A stretch of 16,412 nt of DNA, from NCBI GenBank assembly GCA_041623475.1, contig JBFJWU010000030.1, forward strand, positions 1 to 16,412. Reading direction: 5' to 3'. A program made the translations under genes and the position numbers. Below, in pieces: positions 1 to 7,948 of the stretch (position 1 is its first letter; each line of letters begins with the position of its first letter). This DNA comes from JBFJWU01 sp041623475 [NCBI: bacterium]. GTDB taxonomy: Bacteria; J088. Under the pieces are notes generated by a model. The model was given only the letters and a program-made list of their open reading frames with translations. It was not told the origin of the DNA and ran no database searches.

Positions 1-3000
1 AGGGTATCGATGACACCCGGGTCCTGGTATTCATCAAAATCGCGGATACAGACACGGACATCATCACCCAGGGCAAAATTGGTCTTTGGCTGGCCGAACG
101 GGTCACAGAAAAAGACATCCACGCCCTCGTCGTTGCGGATTGTGATGGTATCCTCGGCAAACGCATTACCGGGATCCGCCAGGTTCCAGAATCGCGCCCT
201 GACCCGTTCGCCCTCGCGGGCCCGGATTGTTGAGTCCGGCACACCGATGGTCGCGTTGGTCGCACCAAATACAAACCCGTGGGCATTGGTCACGGGCGTC
301 TGCGGCGTCAACTGCAGGCCGACTTCGATATCACCGTTATCCAGATTTTCAATATTGAACGTGACGTCGACGGGGAATTTGGGAAAGTCCGGGATCGATG
401 CCGACTTGGCAAATATATACATTGGCTGGTTCTCGGCATAGAAGTCCACCGACTTTTCGTATGTCGGGTCGCGGAAATCGACCTGGGGCGCAAAAAACAG
501 CGTCACCGATGCCACCTGGTAGCGACCGGCGCTATTAAAATACGACCGGGTATTGCTGGAATACTGGCCATCGTTGGTCGTGTCGTTGTCCCAGGAATAA
601 GTCCCCTGGGTCACGTTGGTCCCGAACTCCACCCGGAAATCCCGCGGATCCGCGGGCGGCAACACCGTTCCGCTGGCCGTCATCCGCAGTTCTTCAACGA
701 TTTTCCATGTCGCAGCATAGTCCGGATCGGCGGTTGCCGGGCACAAACCGCCGCTGTTGGACGTGTCCTGGGTGACCTGGTCCAGCACACCGGTGTTGCC
801 GCTGGTCGGTGCCCAGTAACAGGTGGCGTTGTTGACCGGATCACCGTTGTTGTCCAGCACCTCGATCATCCCGTACCAGCCCATGACCAGGGCCGGGTCG
901 GTATCAAAATTGTTACCGCCGTTGCCGACACCCTCGACCGCTGCCTGGTTCAACAACCGTCCCTCGATCATCAGGACACCGCCGGCACCGTTGCCCTGGA
1001 ATCCGTTATCCGTCAGGGTCAGGTCAGGCAGGACATCGTCGAACGTCATCCCGGCCTGTGACGAGATCCCCTCGTCAACCGTCAACACAATGCCCCATTC
1101 GCCGCTGTCGGCAAAGCAGTTGTCCGCTACGGTCCAGTCGCCCCCTTCGGCAGAGATCGCGCTGCGGACCTGGTCGCGAAAACCCCTGGCGCCGACGCAA
1201 TTGGTATCCCCGTTGTCGTTGACCTGGCCAACCACATGCGGCTCGTCCGAGTAGATTCCATACTGGTTGCTGTCGATCAGGTTGTCGGTGACGATCAAGG
1301 TCGAACTGGTTCCGACGTAGTCGTTATCCAGCATGATCGCGGCAAAATTATGGTTGCTGATTGTGTTGTCGTCGACTTCAATCTGATTGGCGGTCATCGC
1401 CGAAATCTGGATCCCGTAACGGTCATTGCTGTCGATCAACGGATTGGAACGGATCAACACATCGGCACCCGACGCGGTCCGTTCGATCAGGATTCCCGCA
1501 GCATTAATCGAATTGACAATCGTATTGCCGGGGCCAATGTTGATATCCCCGGTATTGTCCCGGACCCAGACACCGGCGACGATATTACCGTCGATCGTAT
1601 TCTCGCGGATCGAGATACTGTCAACGTTGCCCTCGACGTAAATGCCACTGTCGCCCTTGACGTTGTCGGCAGTCGACCCGTTGCCATCCAGCGTATTGCC
1701 CAGGATTGTGAACCCGTCACCGGTTGTATCCAGATGGATCGCGTTGTAGTTGTTGTTCTGGATCGTGTTGCCGTTGGCTGATGCTCCGATCCGATGGTCA
1801 GCCGAATCCCCGTAGACGTACAGGCCATCCCGGCTGTTACCGTCAATGGTGTTGCGGTAGTAGTCGATGTCATCCGAATCTTCGAACTTCAGCCCCGCAC
1901 CCGAGTTTGAGTTGACCGTATTGTCACCAAAGGTCGCGTTGTCGGACTGGTAGAAATAAACACCGCCCTGGGAATTGGAGTTGATCGTATTGCCGGTGAC
2001 GGACAATTGGCTCGAGTCGATGGCAAGAACCCCACCCACCTCGTCGCCCCCGACGACTCCGATTGACCCGTTATTCGAAACCGTATTACCCCGGCCGGAA
2101 CGACCGATCTCAATCCCCGATGAAAACGACTGGACGATGATTCCGCCATCGGAGTTGAAACTGATGGTGTTTTCAAGCACGAGCGAGTTGTCGACAGCGA
2201 ATAACTCAACACCCGAGTCATCGTTGGACTGGATGCCATTGTTCACGATTGTCAGGTCGGTAGATGAAAAGGCGTAGATTCCGTCATTGACGTTGTCGTC
2301 GATATTCGTGTTTGCCTCGATCAGGTTTCCTGCAGCAACCTGGCGAATCTCGATCCCAAAGGTTCCGTTGTTTGAAATTGAGCTGTTCCCATAGACCGAG
2401 TTGTCAAATGTCAGGTCGTTAAGCTGGACACCAATTCGATTCTGGTCGATCGACGTATTGTCGGTCACACTGTTGCGCCCGGTCCCGCTGCCGGACAGCT
2501 TCACACCTGCTTCGTCGTTACTGTCCAGGACATTTCCCGGCCCGATGACATTGTCAATCGCACCGCTGGACAAGAGCGCCCCGGCTTGCGTATTGTCGTT
2601 CAAGGTCGAGTTTCTGACTGTAATGTTTGCGGACGTCTTGGAAATTTTGATCCCGTTCGTGTCGTTTCCCGACAGCGACGTGTTGTCCACCAGATGCCCG
2701 GACGTGCCATCCAGCGCGGTAAACCCGTCGTCGGCGTTGAAATCAAGGACGGAATTCTGGATCGTCAGCGACTGGACACCGGTTCCAGTCGCGATCACTC
2801 CGGATCGGGAGTTACCTGTCGAAGATATGTTGTCCAGGGTTCCACTGCTGATCTGTCCGGCAAAGGAAATGCCACTGCCTTCAAATGACTGCAGGTCGAT
2901 GTCCTCGATCGTGACGACCCCGGCACCAAGAATCCGTAAACCGTTTTCATCGTCCAGGTTGGGCGACGACTCTACCCTGGCCCTTGGATTGAAGCCCGAA

Positions 3001-3257
3001 TAGGTCAACGTAAAGTTTTCCTGGTTGGGCTTGTTAATCGTCGGCAACGGATTGCCGCTGTCGCCGACGACGATGATCCCGTCCACCTGGATATCGATGG
3101 TCGAATCCTCGGCCTCGGTGGCGGCGCGCTCCATGGCGTAACGCAATGTCCCAGGGGTACTGGTATCGTCGGTGCTGGTTACTGCATAAGTCGCGGCGTT
3201 GGCCCGCGATGCCGCCAGAATGGATACGGCCGCGAAAACGACCGCCAGGCGGGACAC
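1..3257 (-). CDS. Secreted right-handed parallel beta-helix repeat protein (3' end outside window)
   Basis: The frame is open from a GTG at 3257 to the window edge, about 1085 codons, with no stop; the C-terminus is missing. Residues 1-21 form a signal peptide (MSRLAVVFAAVSIL..., likely cleavage ANA|A), so the product should be exported. After the opening TYAVTSTDD...GTLRYAM, typical of this class, residues about 55-740 hold many irregular repeats of the form 'N.I..N...GI.....' with stacked Asn and Gly (SGNDTNGIKIS, NTINSNSQGGVYF, NTIDGNSRDGLYV). This is the NosD/pectate-lyase-like beta-helix pattern. From about residue 770 on the sequence changes to beta-sandwich-like segments with no clear family. 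I see no catalytic motif, so an adhesin, cell-surface or polysaccharide-acting role are all possible. The GTG overlaps the TAG stop of the cyclic-nucleotide-binding gene (TAGTG), implying translational coupling. The beta-helix class is well supported; the function is not known. Confidence 0.85.
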   Translation of the reverse strand, partial: MSRLAVVFAAVSILAASRANAATYAVTSTDDTSTPGTLRYAMERAATEAEDSTIDIQVDGIIVVGDSGNPLPTINKPNQENFTLTYSGFNPRARVESSPNLDDENGLRILGAGVVTIEDIDLQSFEGSGISFAGQISSGTLDNISSTGNSRSGVIATGTGVQSLTIQNSVLDFNADDGFTALDGTSGHLVDNTSLSGNDTNGIKISKTSANITVRNSTLNDNTQAGALLSSGAIDNVIGPGNVLDSNDEAGVKLSGSGTGRNSVTDNTSIDQNRIGVQLNDLTFDNSVYGNSSISNNGTFGIEIRQVAAGNLIEANTNIDDNVNDGIYAFSSTDLTIVNNGIQSNDDSGVELFAVDNSLVLENTISFNSDGGIIVQSFSSGIEIGRSGRGNTVSNNGSIGVVGGDEVGGVLAIDSSQLSVTGNTINSNSQGGVYFYQSDNATFGDNTVNSNSGAGLKFEDSDDIDYYRNTIDGNSRDGLYVYGDSADHRIGASANGNTIQNNNYNAIHLDTTGDGFTILGNTLDGNGSTADNVKGDSGIYVEGNVDSISIRENTIDGNIVAGVWVRDNTGDINIGPGNTIVNSINAAGILIERTASGADVLIRSNPLIDSNDRYGIQISAMTANQIEVDDNTISNHNFAAIMLDNDYVGTSSTLIVTDNLIDSNQYGIYSDEPHVVGQVNDNGDTNCVGARGFRDQVRSAISAEGGDWTVADNCFADSGEWGIVLTVDEGISSQAGMTFDDVLPDLTLTDNGFQGNGAGGVLMIEGRLLNQAAVEGVGNGGNNFDTDPALVMGWYGMIEVLDNNGDPVNNATCYWAPTSGNTGVLDQVTQDTSNSGGLCPATADPDYAATWKIVEELRMTASGTVLPPADPRDFRVEFGTNVTQGTYSWDNDTTNDGQYSSNTRSYFNSAGRYQVASVTLFFAPQVDFRDPTYEKSVDFYAENQPMYIFAKSASIPDFPKFPVDVTFNIENLDNGDIEVGLQLTPQTPVTNAHGFVFGATNATIGVPDSTIRAREGERVRARFWNLADPGNAFAEDTITIRNDEGVDVFFCDPFGQPKTNFALGDDVRVCIRDFDEYQDPGVIDT

Positions 3258-3715
3258 TAGTCGTCCGGCGTTTTTGCTGCTACCAACAGGTTTTCGTTGG
3301 ACGATCGCAATCGTTCACACAGCGACTCCAGGAAATTCTCATAGATCTTCAGCCGAGCTTCGGGAAACTCGTCCAGGATCTTTTCGAACGCCTGGCGCTC
3401 CAGGTAACAGACTGCGCCATCCGTTTCCGCCTCCACACTGGCCGACCGCGGACCGTGGTCGATCAGTCCAATTTCCCCGAAATGCTCCCCGCTGCCAAGC
3501 TGGGCCAGGGTCTCGCGACCGTGGTCCCATTCCTTGGTCACCAGAAACGAACCTTCCAGTACGACATAGAATCGGTCAGGATGCGCCCCTTCCTCGATCA
3601 GGCGATCGCCGGCGGACACGGACTGATGGACCAATACCTTGTTGAACTGAGCCAGTTGGATTTGGCTCAACCCCCTGAAAATAAAGATATTCTTGAGGAT
3701 CTTGGTATTTTCCAC
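3257..3715 (-). CDS. Cyclic-nucleotide-binding domain protein (stand-alone)
   Basis: 152 residues, essentially one cNMP-binding (CRP/PKA regulatory type) domain and nothing else. Residues 1-30 are an N-terminal helical lead (LKNIFIFRGLSQIQLAQF). The beta-roll follows with AGDRLIEEGAHPDRFYVVLEG at 35-55 and the phosphate-binding cassette FGEIGLIDHGPRSA at 79-92. Within the cassette Glu81 and Arg90, the residues that contact ribose and phosphate in the family, are both present, so nucleotide binding is plausible. The C-terminal helix (about 108-145) is not followed by a helix-turn-helix, so this is not a CRP-like transcription factor. The start is GTG, preceded by an AGGGAAGG ribosome-binding site and an extended -10 about 20 bases upstream. 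Its stop overlaps the start of the secreted beta-helix gene, so the two are probably one transcript. Partner and output are unknown. Confidence 0.88.
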   Translation of the reverse strand: MENTKILKNIFIFRGLSQIQLAQFNKVLVHQSVSAGDRLIEEGAHPDRFYVVLEGSFLVTKEWDHGRETLAQLGSGEHFGEIGLIDHGPRSASVEAETDGAVCYLERQAFEKILDEFPEARLKIYENFLESLCERLRSSNENLLVAAKTPDD

Positions 3716-3736
3716 GACTAACCTTCCCTGGCTGTC

Positions 3737-3745
3737 ATTGTAGCA
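3737..3745 (-). promoter_or_regulatory. Extended -10 promoter for the cNMP-binding/beta-helix pair
   Basis: On the minus strand this reads TGCTACAAT: a TACAAT hexamer (5 of 6 to TATAAT) with the TG of an extended -10. A start about 7 bases downstream would give a short leader of roughly 15 bases that still includes the AGGGAAGG ribosome-binding site. No good -35 is seen at 16-18 bases, which is tolerable for an extended -10. Confidence 0.5.
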
Positions 3746-3825
3746 AAGCCCCTGTTGAAAATAAACTTTTTCAAACCGTGTTTGGGATCGGCTATCATCA
3801 GGTTCCGTGCGGCTTTACCGGCGAT

Positions 3826-4245
3826 TTAGAAGTGCCCGCGCGCTTCACCGGGAATTGCGGCCATAACGGCACGCATACACTCGGCTGGCAACTGGGCAAT
3901 AATCTCGTCCATCTGCTCACGATCCAGGACATGCCACAGGGCTTCAAACATATTGCCCAGCAGGTCATCGGCAATCGATGGCGTGACTCCGGTATCTGCA
4001 GCCAACAGGTCGATCATGTCATCGACCGACCGTTCGACCTTGTCGCTGCGGGCCTCCAGCCGGCTGCGCATGTCGCCACCAATCCATTCGGCAAAACGTC
4101 GCGTCCCGCGGCCGCTGAGATTGTCGGCAAATATCTCCAGCGCCCGTTCAACGACGGCACCAGGCTGCTTGATCGTATCCGGCAGATACGCGCGGCTGAT
4201 GGTCTCCTGGACCAGTTTCTCAACATTGCCAGACATCGCTGACAT
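3826..4245 (-). CDS. Small DUF2267-like protein
   Basis: 139 residues, soluble and mainly helical by composition, with no signal peptide or membrane segment. The C-terminal part (DDLLGNMFEALWHVLDREQ then IIAQLPAECMRAVMAAIPG) resembles the repeat seen in DUF2267 proteins, where a helix pair ends in a conserved 'QLP' motif. The assignment rests on recall of that pattern and is moderate. Two starts are possible: ATG at 4245 and ATG at 4236 (MSGNVEK). The AGGAAG sequence is only just upstream of the first but about 9 bases from the second, so 4236 may be the real start. It is separated by 110 bases from the downstream cNMP-binding gene and by 74 bases from the upstream gene, so it may or may not share a transcript. 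Function unknown. Confidence 0.75.
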   Translation of the reverse strand: MSAMSGNVEKLVQETISRAYLPDTIKQPGAVVERALEIFADNLSGRGTRRFAEWIGGDMRSRLEARSDKVERSVDDMIDLLAADTGVTPSIADDLLGNMFEALWHVLDREQMDEIIAQLPAECMRAVMAAIPGEARGHF

Positions 4246-4319
4246 CTTCCTTTCCAGGCTGTTACAGAGTTGCGTTTGAGTTTATCAGGCTGGTCGAAAA
4301 TTCCAAGTCCGGCTGTCGG

Positions 4320-5111
4320 TCAACGGTCCGGGTCAGTCGATGGCTCGTCCGCCAGGGTCGTCTGGCGGACGTCACGGATCTCGGACACCGGGATCAGGTC
4401 TGGATACCGGGCGCCCTCCTCGACAACCTGCACATGTTTCTGCCGCCGGGCCTGTTCGGCCCGTTCCTGCGCCTGGTCCCGTGCGCCGGCAGCCCGGATC
4501 CGTGTAAACCAGCCACCGTGGATGGCGGCCAGTTCCAGCAACGCCTGCGCGTCCGGGCGCTCCAGATCACCGGCCAGGTACTGCAGGACTCGAAAACGGC
4601 GCGCCCACGGCGCGCTGCGGCGCTCCAGATCGTCAGCAGCGCGAGCCTGCTGCATGTGCAGGACCTGCCGCTGGCGATACAACTGCCACCCGTGCCAGGA
4701 ACGAAAGATCCACTGCCCCATGGGCCGCCACGCCGCCAATGGGTCGGAATCCGGCATCACCAGCAGGTGCATCCCGTAGCCGACGACACGGTGGGCAAAC
4801 CCGGGAAACTGTTCGAGGGCCCCGAACACAGTTCGCCGGTCTGTCCCGAACCAGATCGCGGCCGCCAGGTACAGGTCGCGGTCGCTGGCGGTAACCGCCG
4901 TCGCCGCCGAAACGCTGATTTTCAGGTTGGCCAGGACCCCGGCCGGCCCCTCGGCCCTGATGTCTTCCACGGCCTGGCGTGTCAGGCGCAGGCGTCCGTC
5001 AACGACCTCTTTCAGCAGGTGGTACCGCTCATCTGGATCGGCAGGCGACCAGGATTCCAGTGGTTGGCCCGCCTGGGATCGCAGGTTTGGAATTGTCTCG
5101 GTAATTGACAT
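4320..5111 (-). CDS. Hypothetical protein, 263 residues
   Basis: Not recognised. The reading frame stays open further upstream, through the initiator tRNA gene on the other strand, so the true start must be downstream of that. I chose ATG at 5111 (MSITETIPNL). ATG at 5174 is the alternative, but it sits directly beside a candidate -10, and neither has a clear ribosome-binding site. The protein has no signal peptide. It is rich in Arg, Ala and Trp, with a central region containing WFGTDRRTVFGALEQFPGF and GQWIFRSWHGWQLYRQRQ. Near residues 160-180 and 215-240 there are strongly charged Arg/Glu/Gln-rich stretches likely to form long helices or coiled coil (ARDQAQERAEQARRQ). Coding is supported by G/C-rich third positions and by consistent strand with the next genes. 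No function can be stated. Confidence 0.65.
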   Translation of the reverse strand: MSITETIPNLRSQAGQPLESWSPADPDERYHLLKEVVDGRLRLTRQAVEDIRAEGPAGVLANLKISVSAATAVTASDRDLYLAAAIWFGTDRRTVFGALEQFPGFAHRVVGYGMHLLVMPDSDPLAAWRPMGQWIFRSWHGWQLYRQRQVLHMQQARAADDLERRSAPWARRFRVLQYLAGDLERPDAQALLELAAIHGGWFTRIRAAGARDQAQERAEQARRQKHVQVVEEGARYPDLIPVSEIRDVRQTTLADEPSTDPDR

Positions 5112-5154
5112 ACTGTTCAGGGTAACCCGTCGGATGAACCCCGTGCCCACTGGA

Positions 5155-5182
5155 TTGTCGGGGCCCGGATTCATGATATAGT
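5155..5182 (+). promoter_or_regulatory. Probable tRNA-fMet promoter
   Basis: TTGTCG (5155-5160), a 16-base spacer, then TATAGT (5177-5182; 5 of 6 to TATAAT). Transcription would start near 5189, leaving a leader of about 70 bases before the mature tRNA 5' end. The same AT-rich stretch read on the minus strand gives a weaker TATATC preceded at 18 bases by CTGACG, which could drive the divergent gene starting at 5111. Confidence 0.45.
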
Positions 5183-5257
5183 TAAGGACTCGGGTGGCCG
5201 TCAGGTCGCCCGATTTTTTTCGGCCCTGGTTGGCCGACAAAACGACAGAATATTTGG

Positions 5258-5334
<77 letters not shown>

Positions 5335-5449
5335 TCTTTCTTTGCTGCACAGCCAGCACCGATCCACTCACAAAAATTGACCATGACAACCCCGCTGCCG
5401 GGTCTGGACCAGTCGGACTGATGGCACAGCAGGGCGCGGCTCTGCGACG

Positions 5450-5478
5450 TTGCGACCCCTTTGGGAAATCGCTACTAT
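5450..5478 (+). promoter_or_regulatory. Candidate purB promoter
   Basis: TTGCGA (5450-5455), an ideal 17-base spacer, then TACTAT (5473-5478). The start site would be near 5485, about 43 bases before the purB TTG codon. Both hexamers match 4 of 6 consensus positions. The rest of 5335-5527 shows no convincing terminator for the tRNA and no gene. Confidence 0.45.
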
Positions 5479-5527
5479 GAGGGCTTTCCAATGACCCCCG
5501 CAGCCTCCCGGCAGACGAGCTAATCCC

Positions 5528-6823
5528 TTGATTCCACGGTATTCACGGCCCGAAATGACCGCGATCTGGAGCGACGAGGGTCGGTTCGCGGTCTGGCAGG
5601 AGATCGAACTGCTGGCATTGGAAGCCCGTGCCGCCCGCGGCGAGGTACCCGACGATGATGTCCGCGCCTGCCGCGAACGAGCCGCGTTCCAGGTCGACCG
5701 CGTCCTGGAGATCGAAAAAACCACTCATCACGATGTCATCGCCTTTGTCACCAACCTGGTGGAAAACATCGGCGACGAGGGTCGGCACCTGCACTACGGG
5801 ATGACCAGCTCGGATCTGGTTGACACCAGTTTCGCGGTTCAGTTGCAGAAAGCGTCCGAACTGTTGCTTGACGATATGCAGCGTTTGCTGGATGCGATCA
5901 AAACGCGGGCGCTGGAGCACCGGGGAACAATTATGGTTGGCCGGACCCACGGGATCCACGCCGAGCCGACAACGTTCGGCCTGAAACTGGCACTGTGGCA
6001 CGCCGCATTTGCCCGTCGACTGCGCCGACTGAAATCAGCAGTCGAAACGGTCCGGGTCGGCAAAATCAGCGGTGCGGTCGGCACCTACGCCCACTTGCCG
6101 CCCGAGGACGAGGCGTATGTGCTGGAACGGCTGGGATTGCGTCCAGACGACGTTGCCACCCAGGTGATTCCCCGCGACCGGCACGCAGAACTGTTCACGG
6201 CATTTGCCGAAATCGCATCCGTGATCGAACAGGTCGCTGTCGAAATCCGGCACCTGCAGCGAACAGAGTTGCGCGAAGCACAGGAAGCCTTTGCCAAGGG
6301 GCAAAAGGGCTCCAGCGCGATGCCCCACAAGCGCAATCCGATTCTCAGCGAAAACCTGACCGGACTGGCCCGGACGATTCGCGGCTACTGCCTTCCCGCC
6401 CTGGAAAACGTTGCCCTGTGGCACGAACGGGACATCAGCCATTCCAGTGTCGAACGGGTTATTGCACCAGACGCGACGATTGCCCTCGATTTCGCTTTGA
6501 ACCGGTTGACGCGGCTGATCGAAGGCCTGGTTGTATTTCCGGAACGGATGATCGACAACCTTAACCTGACCGGTGGCCTGTTTTTCAGCCAGACGGTTCT
6601 GCTGCGGCTGGTCGATGCCGGCCTGTCCCGCGAAGACGCATACAAACTGGTTCAGGCAAACGCAATGAGGGTCTGGGACGAGGGCGGCGGCTTTGCCGAG
6701 TACCTCAAGGAAGACCCGGCCGTCCTGGAACACCTGTCCGTCGAACAAATTGACGCCTGTTTTGACTTCAAACCACTGCTGGATCGAGTCGATCAGTTAT
6801 TTGAACGTGTCTTCCCGTCCTGA
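5528..6823 (+). CDS. purB: Adenylosuccinate lyase
   Basis: 431 residues, the usual length for the Bacillus-type enzyme. It catalyses two beta-eliminations releasing fumarate in the cytoplasm: SAICAR to AICAR in IMP synthesis, and adenylosuccinate to AMP. The sequence aligns end to end with the family from MIPRYSRPEM on, which fixes the TTG at 5528 as the start; no in-frame ATG gives the conserved N-terminus. Visible motifs are HYGMTSSDLVDT (89-100), GRTHGIHAEPTTFG (138-151) with His141 as the expected general acid, and the lyase signature GSSAMPHKRNP (261-271) with Ser262 in the mobile active-site loop. LWHERDISHSS (297-307) is also intact. Purine genes follow on the same strand after 175 bases. 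The ribosome-binding site is weak (GACGAG, about 7-9 bases upstream). Confidence 0.98.
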   Translation: MIPRYSRPEMTAIWSDEGRFAVWQEIELLALEARAARGEVPDDDVRACRERAAFQVDRVLEIEKTTHHDVIAFVTNLVENIGDEGRHLHYGMTSSDLVDTSFAVQLQKASELLLDDMQRLLDAIKTRALEHRGTIMVGRTHGIHAEPTTFGLKLALWHAAFARRLRRLKSAVETVRVGKISGAVGTYAHLPPEDEAYVLERLGLRPDDVATQVIPRDRHAELFTAFAEIASVIEQVAVEIRHLQRTELREAQEAFAKGQKGSSAMPHKRNPILSENLTGLARTIRGYCLPALENVALWHERDISHSSVERVIAPDATIALDFALNRLTRLIEGLVVFPERMIDNLNLTGGLFFSQTVLLRLVDAGLSREDAYKLVQANAMRVWDEGGGFAEYLKEDPAVLEHLSVEQIDACFDFKPLLDRVDQLFERVFPS

Positions 6824-6998
6824 GGCCCGCTACCGGAACCCGGGACGGCGACAGTTTGCGCGCCGACCAGACCAACCATGTCCAGTCTGCCGGGTTTCCG
6901 GGGCAAGGCAGGCGGACAGCTTGAAACAGGCAAGTATTCGGCATCGGCTTGCCGCCCACGTGCCAACCACGATTGCCCGGGATAAGGACCTCTAGACA
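6824..6998 (+). other. purB-purS intergenic region with two hairpins
   Basis: 175 bases with no supported gene. Two inverted repeats occur. CCGG-GTTT-CCGG lies at 6890-6901, extended by TG/CA outside a two-base bulge. A 6-bp stem GGCAAG/CTTGCC lies at 6929-6953 around a 13-base loop. Neither has a T tract, so they are not obvious intrinsic terminators, and I recognise no known purine riboswitch or PurR site. purS has a clear AAGGA ribosome-binding site 10 bases before its ATG. A leader-based control or processing element is possible but not shown. Confidence 0.3.
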
Positions 6999-7241
6999 AT
7001 GATTTGTACCGTCCACGTAGAACTGCGCGACGACATCCTGGACCCGGAAGGCAAAGCCATCCTGCACGCATTACACAGCCTGGGATATGACGAAGTTTCC
7101 GACGCGCGGGTTGGCAAGGTTATCCAGCTGCAAATCAGTGGCGACAATCGCGACGACCTGGCGCCCCGGGTCGAAGAAATGTGTAAACAGTTGCTGGCCA
7201 ACCCGGTCATCGAAAACTACGAGATTGAATGGCCCGCGTAG
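6999..7241 (+). CDS. purS: Phosphoribosylformylglycinamidine synthase subunit PurS
   Basis: 80 residues, normal for PurS. This small non-catalytic subunit bridges PurL and PurQ in the complex that converts FGAR to FGAM with ATP and glutamine, and is thought to help ammonia transfer. The N-terminal strand and the DPEGKAILHALHSLGY segment (15-30) followed by VSDARVGKVIQLQI (33-46) are the conserved PurS pattern, and the end [10 protein letters not shown] is also typical. The ATG has an AAGGA ribosome-binding site. Its last 13 bases overlap the start of purQ, the usual arrangement for these genes, so the two subunits are probably made in coupled amounts. Confidence 0.96.
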   Translation: MICTVHVELRDDILDPEGKAILHALHSLGYDEVSDARVGKVIQLQISGDNRDDLAPRVEEMCKQLLANPVIENYEIEWPA

Positions 7242-7948
7242 GCATCATTACCTTTCCCGGCACCAACTGCGAACGCGAGACACTGCGTGCGTTCGCGTCG
7301 GTAGCGGGCGTCGAGGCGTTGCCGTTGTGGCATCGTGGCGAACTGGAAGACGGCCTGGACCTGATTGTCCTGCCTGGCGGATTCAGTTATGGCGATTACC
7401 TGCGTGCCGGGTCAGTGGCCCGCTTCAGCCCGTTGATGGAACAGGTCATCCAGTTCGCCCACGAAGGCGGGTACGTCCTGGGAATCTGCAACGGCTTCCA
7501 GATCCTGGCCGAATCCGGCCTGCTGCCCGGGGCATTGATTCGCAACCGGAACCTGCGGTTTATCAGCCGCAACCTGACCGTACGCGTCGAACGCACGGAC
7601 GTCCCCTGGACCTGCGCCTGTACCAAGGGCCAGCTGCTGACGATCCCCGTGGCCCATGGCGACGGAAATTACGTAGACCACGCCGAAGATTTTGCGCAGT
7701 CTGACGAAGCTGGCCAGGTATTACTGCGCTATTGCGACAGTAATGGAGAACTGACGGACGCAGCCAATCCCAACGGATCCATGGGTCATACGGCCGGGAT
7801 CATGAATGCAGCCGGCAACGTCTTTGGCCTGATGCCACATCCGGAACGGGCGATGACTGACCGGGTCGGCGGTGGCGACGGACGAATCCTGCTGCAGGGG
7901 ATTGTCCAATGGGTCGACGACCACAGCGCCGGGGAAGAAAGCGAATGA
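7229..7948 (+). CDS. purQ: Phosphoribosylformylglycinamidine synthase, glutaminase subunit PurQ
   Basis: 239 residues, a class I (triad) glutamine amidotransferase that supplies ammonia to PurL. The N-terminal [15 protein letters not shown] and [14 protein letters not shown] (48-61, the oxyanion region) are characteristic. The nucleophile is Cys87 in [13 protein letters not shown] (81-93). The other triad members are His204 and Glu206 in MPHPERA (202-208). All three are present, so it should be active. The length is slightly above the 225-230 usual for the family because of a short acidic tail (HSAGEESE). It overlaps purS by 13 bases and its TGA overlaps the purL start as ATGA, indicating tight coupling of the three subunits. 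Confidence 0.97.
   Translation: MARVGIITFPGTNCERETLRAFASVAGVEALPLWHRGELEDGLDLIVLPGGFSYGDYLRAGSVARFSPLMEQVIQFAHEGGYVLGICNGFQILAESGLLPGALIRNRNLRFISRNLTVRVERTDVPWTCACTKGQLLTIPVAHGDGNYVDHAEDFAQSDEAGQVLLRYCDSNGELTDAANPNGSMGHTAGIMNAAGNVFGLMPHPERAMTDRVGGGDGRILLQGIVQWVDDHSAGEESE

Noticed and set aside
279-1061. Long plus-strand open frames across 10-3000, including 279-1061 and 2401-3003
   Set aside because: They lie antisense to the beta-helix gene. Their translations are rich in Arg/Pro/Ser or Val/Ile without any domain, while the minus frame gives a signal peptide and a regular Asn/Gly repeat.
1300-2900. Repeated Asn/Gly-rich DNA as a tandem repeat array or CRISPR
   Set aside because: The repetition is in the protein pattern only (beta-helix turns). 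The DNA units differ in length and sequence, and there are no constant repeats with unique spacers.
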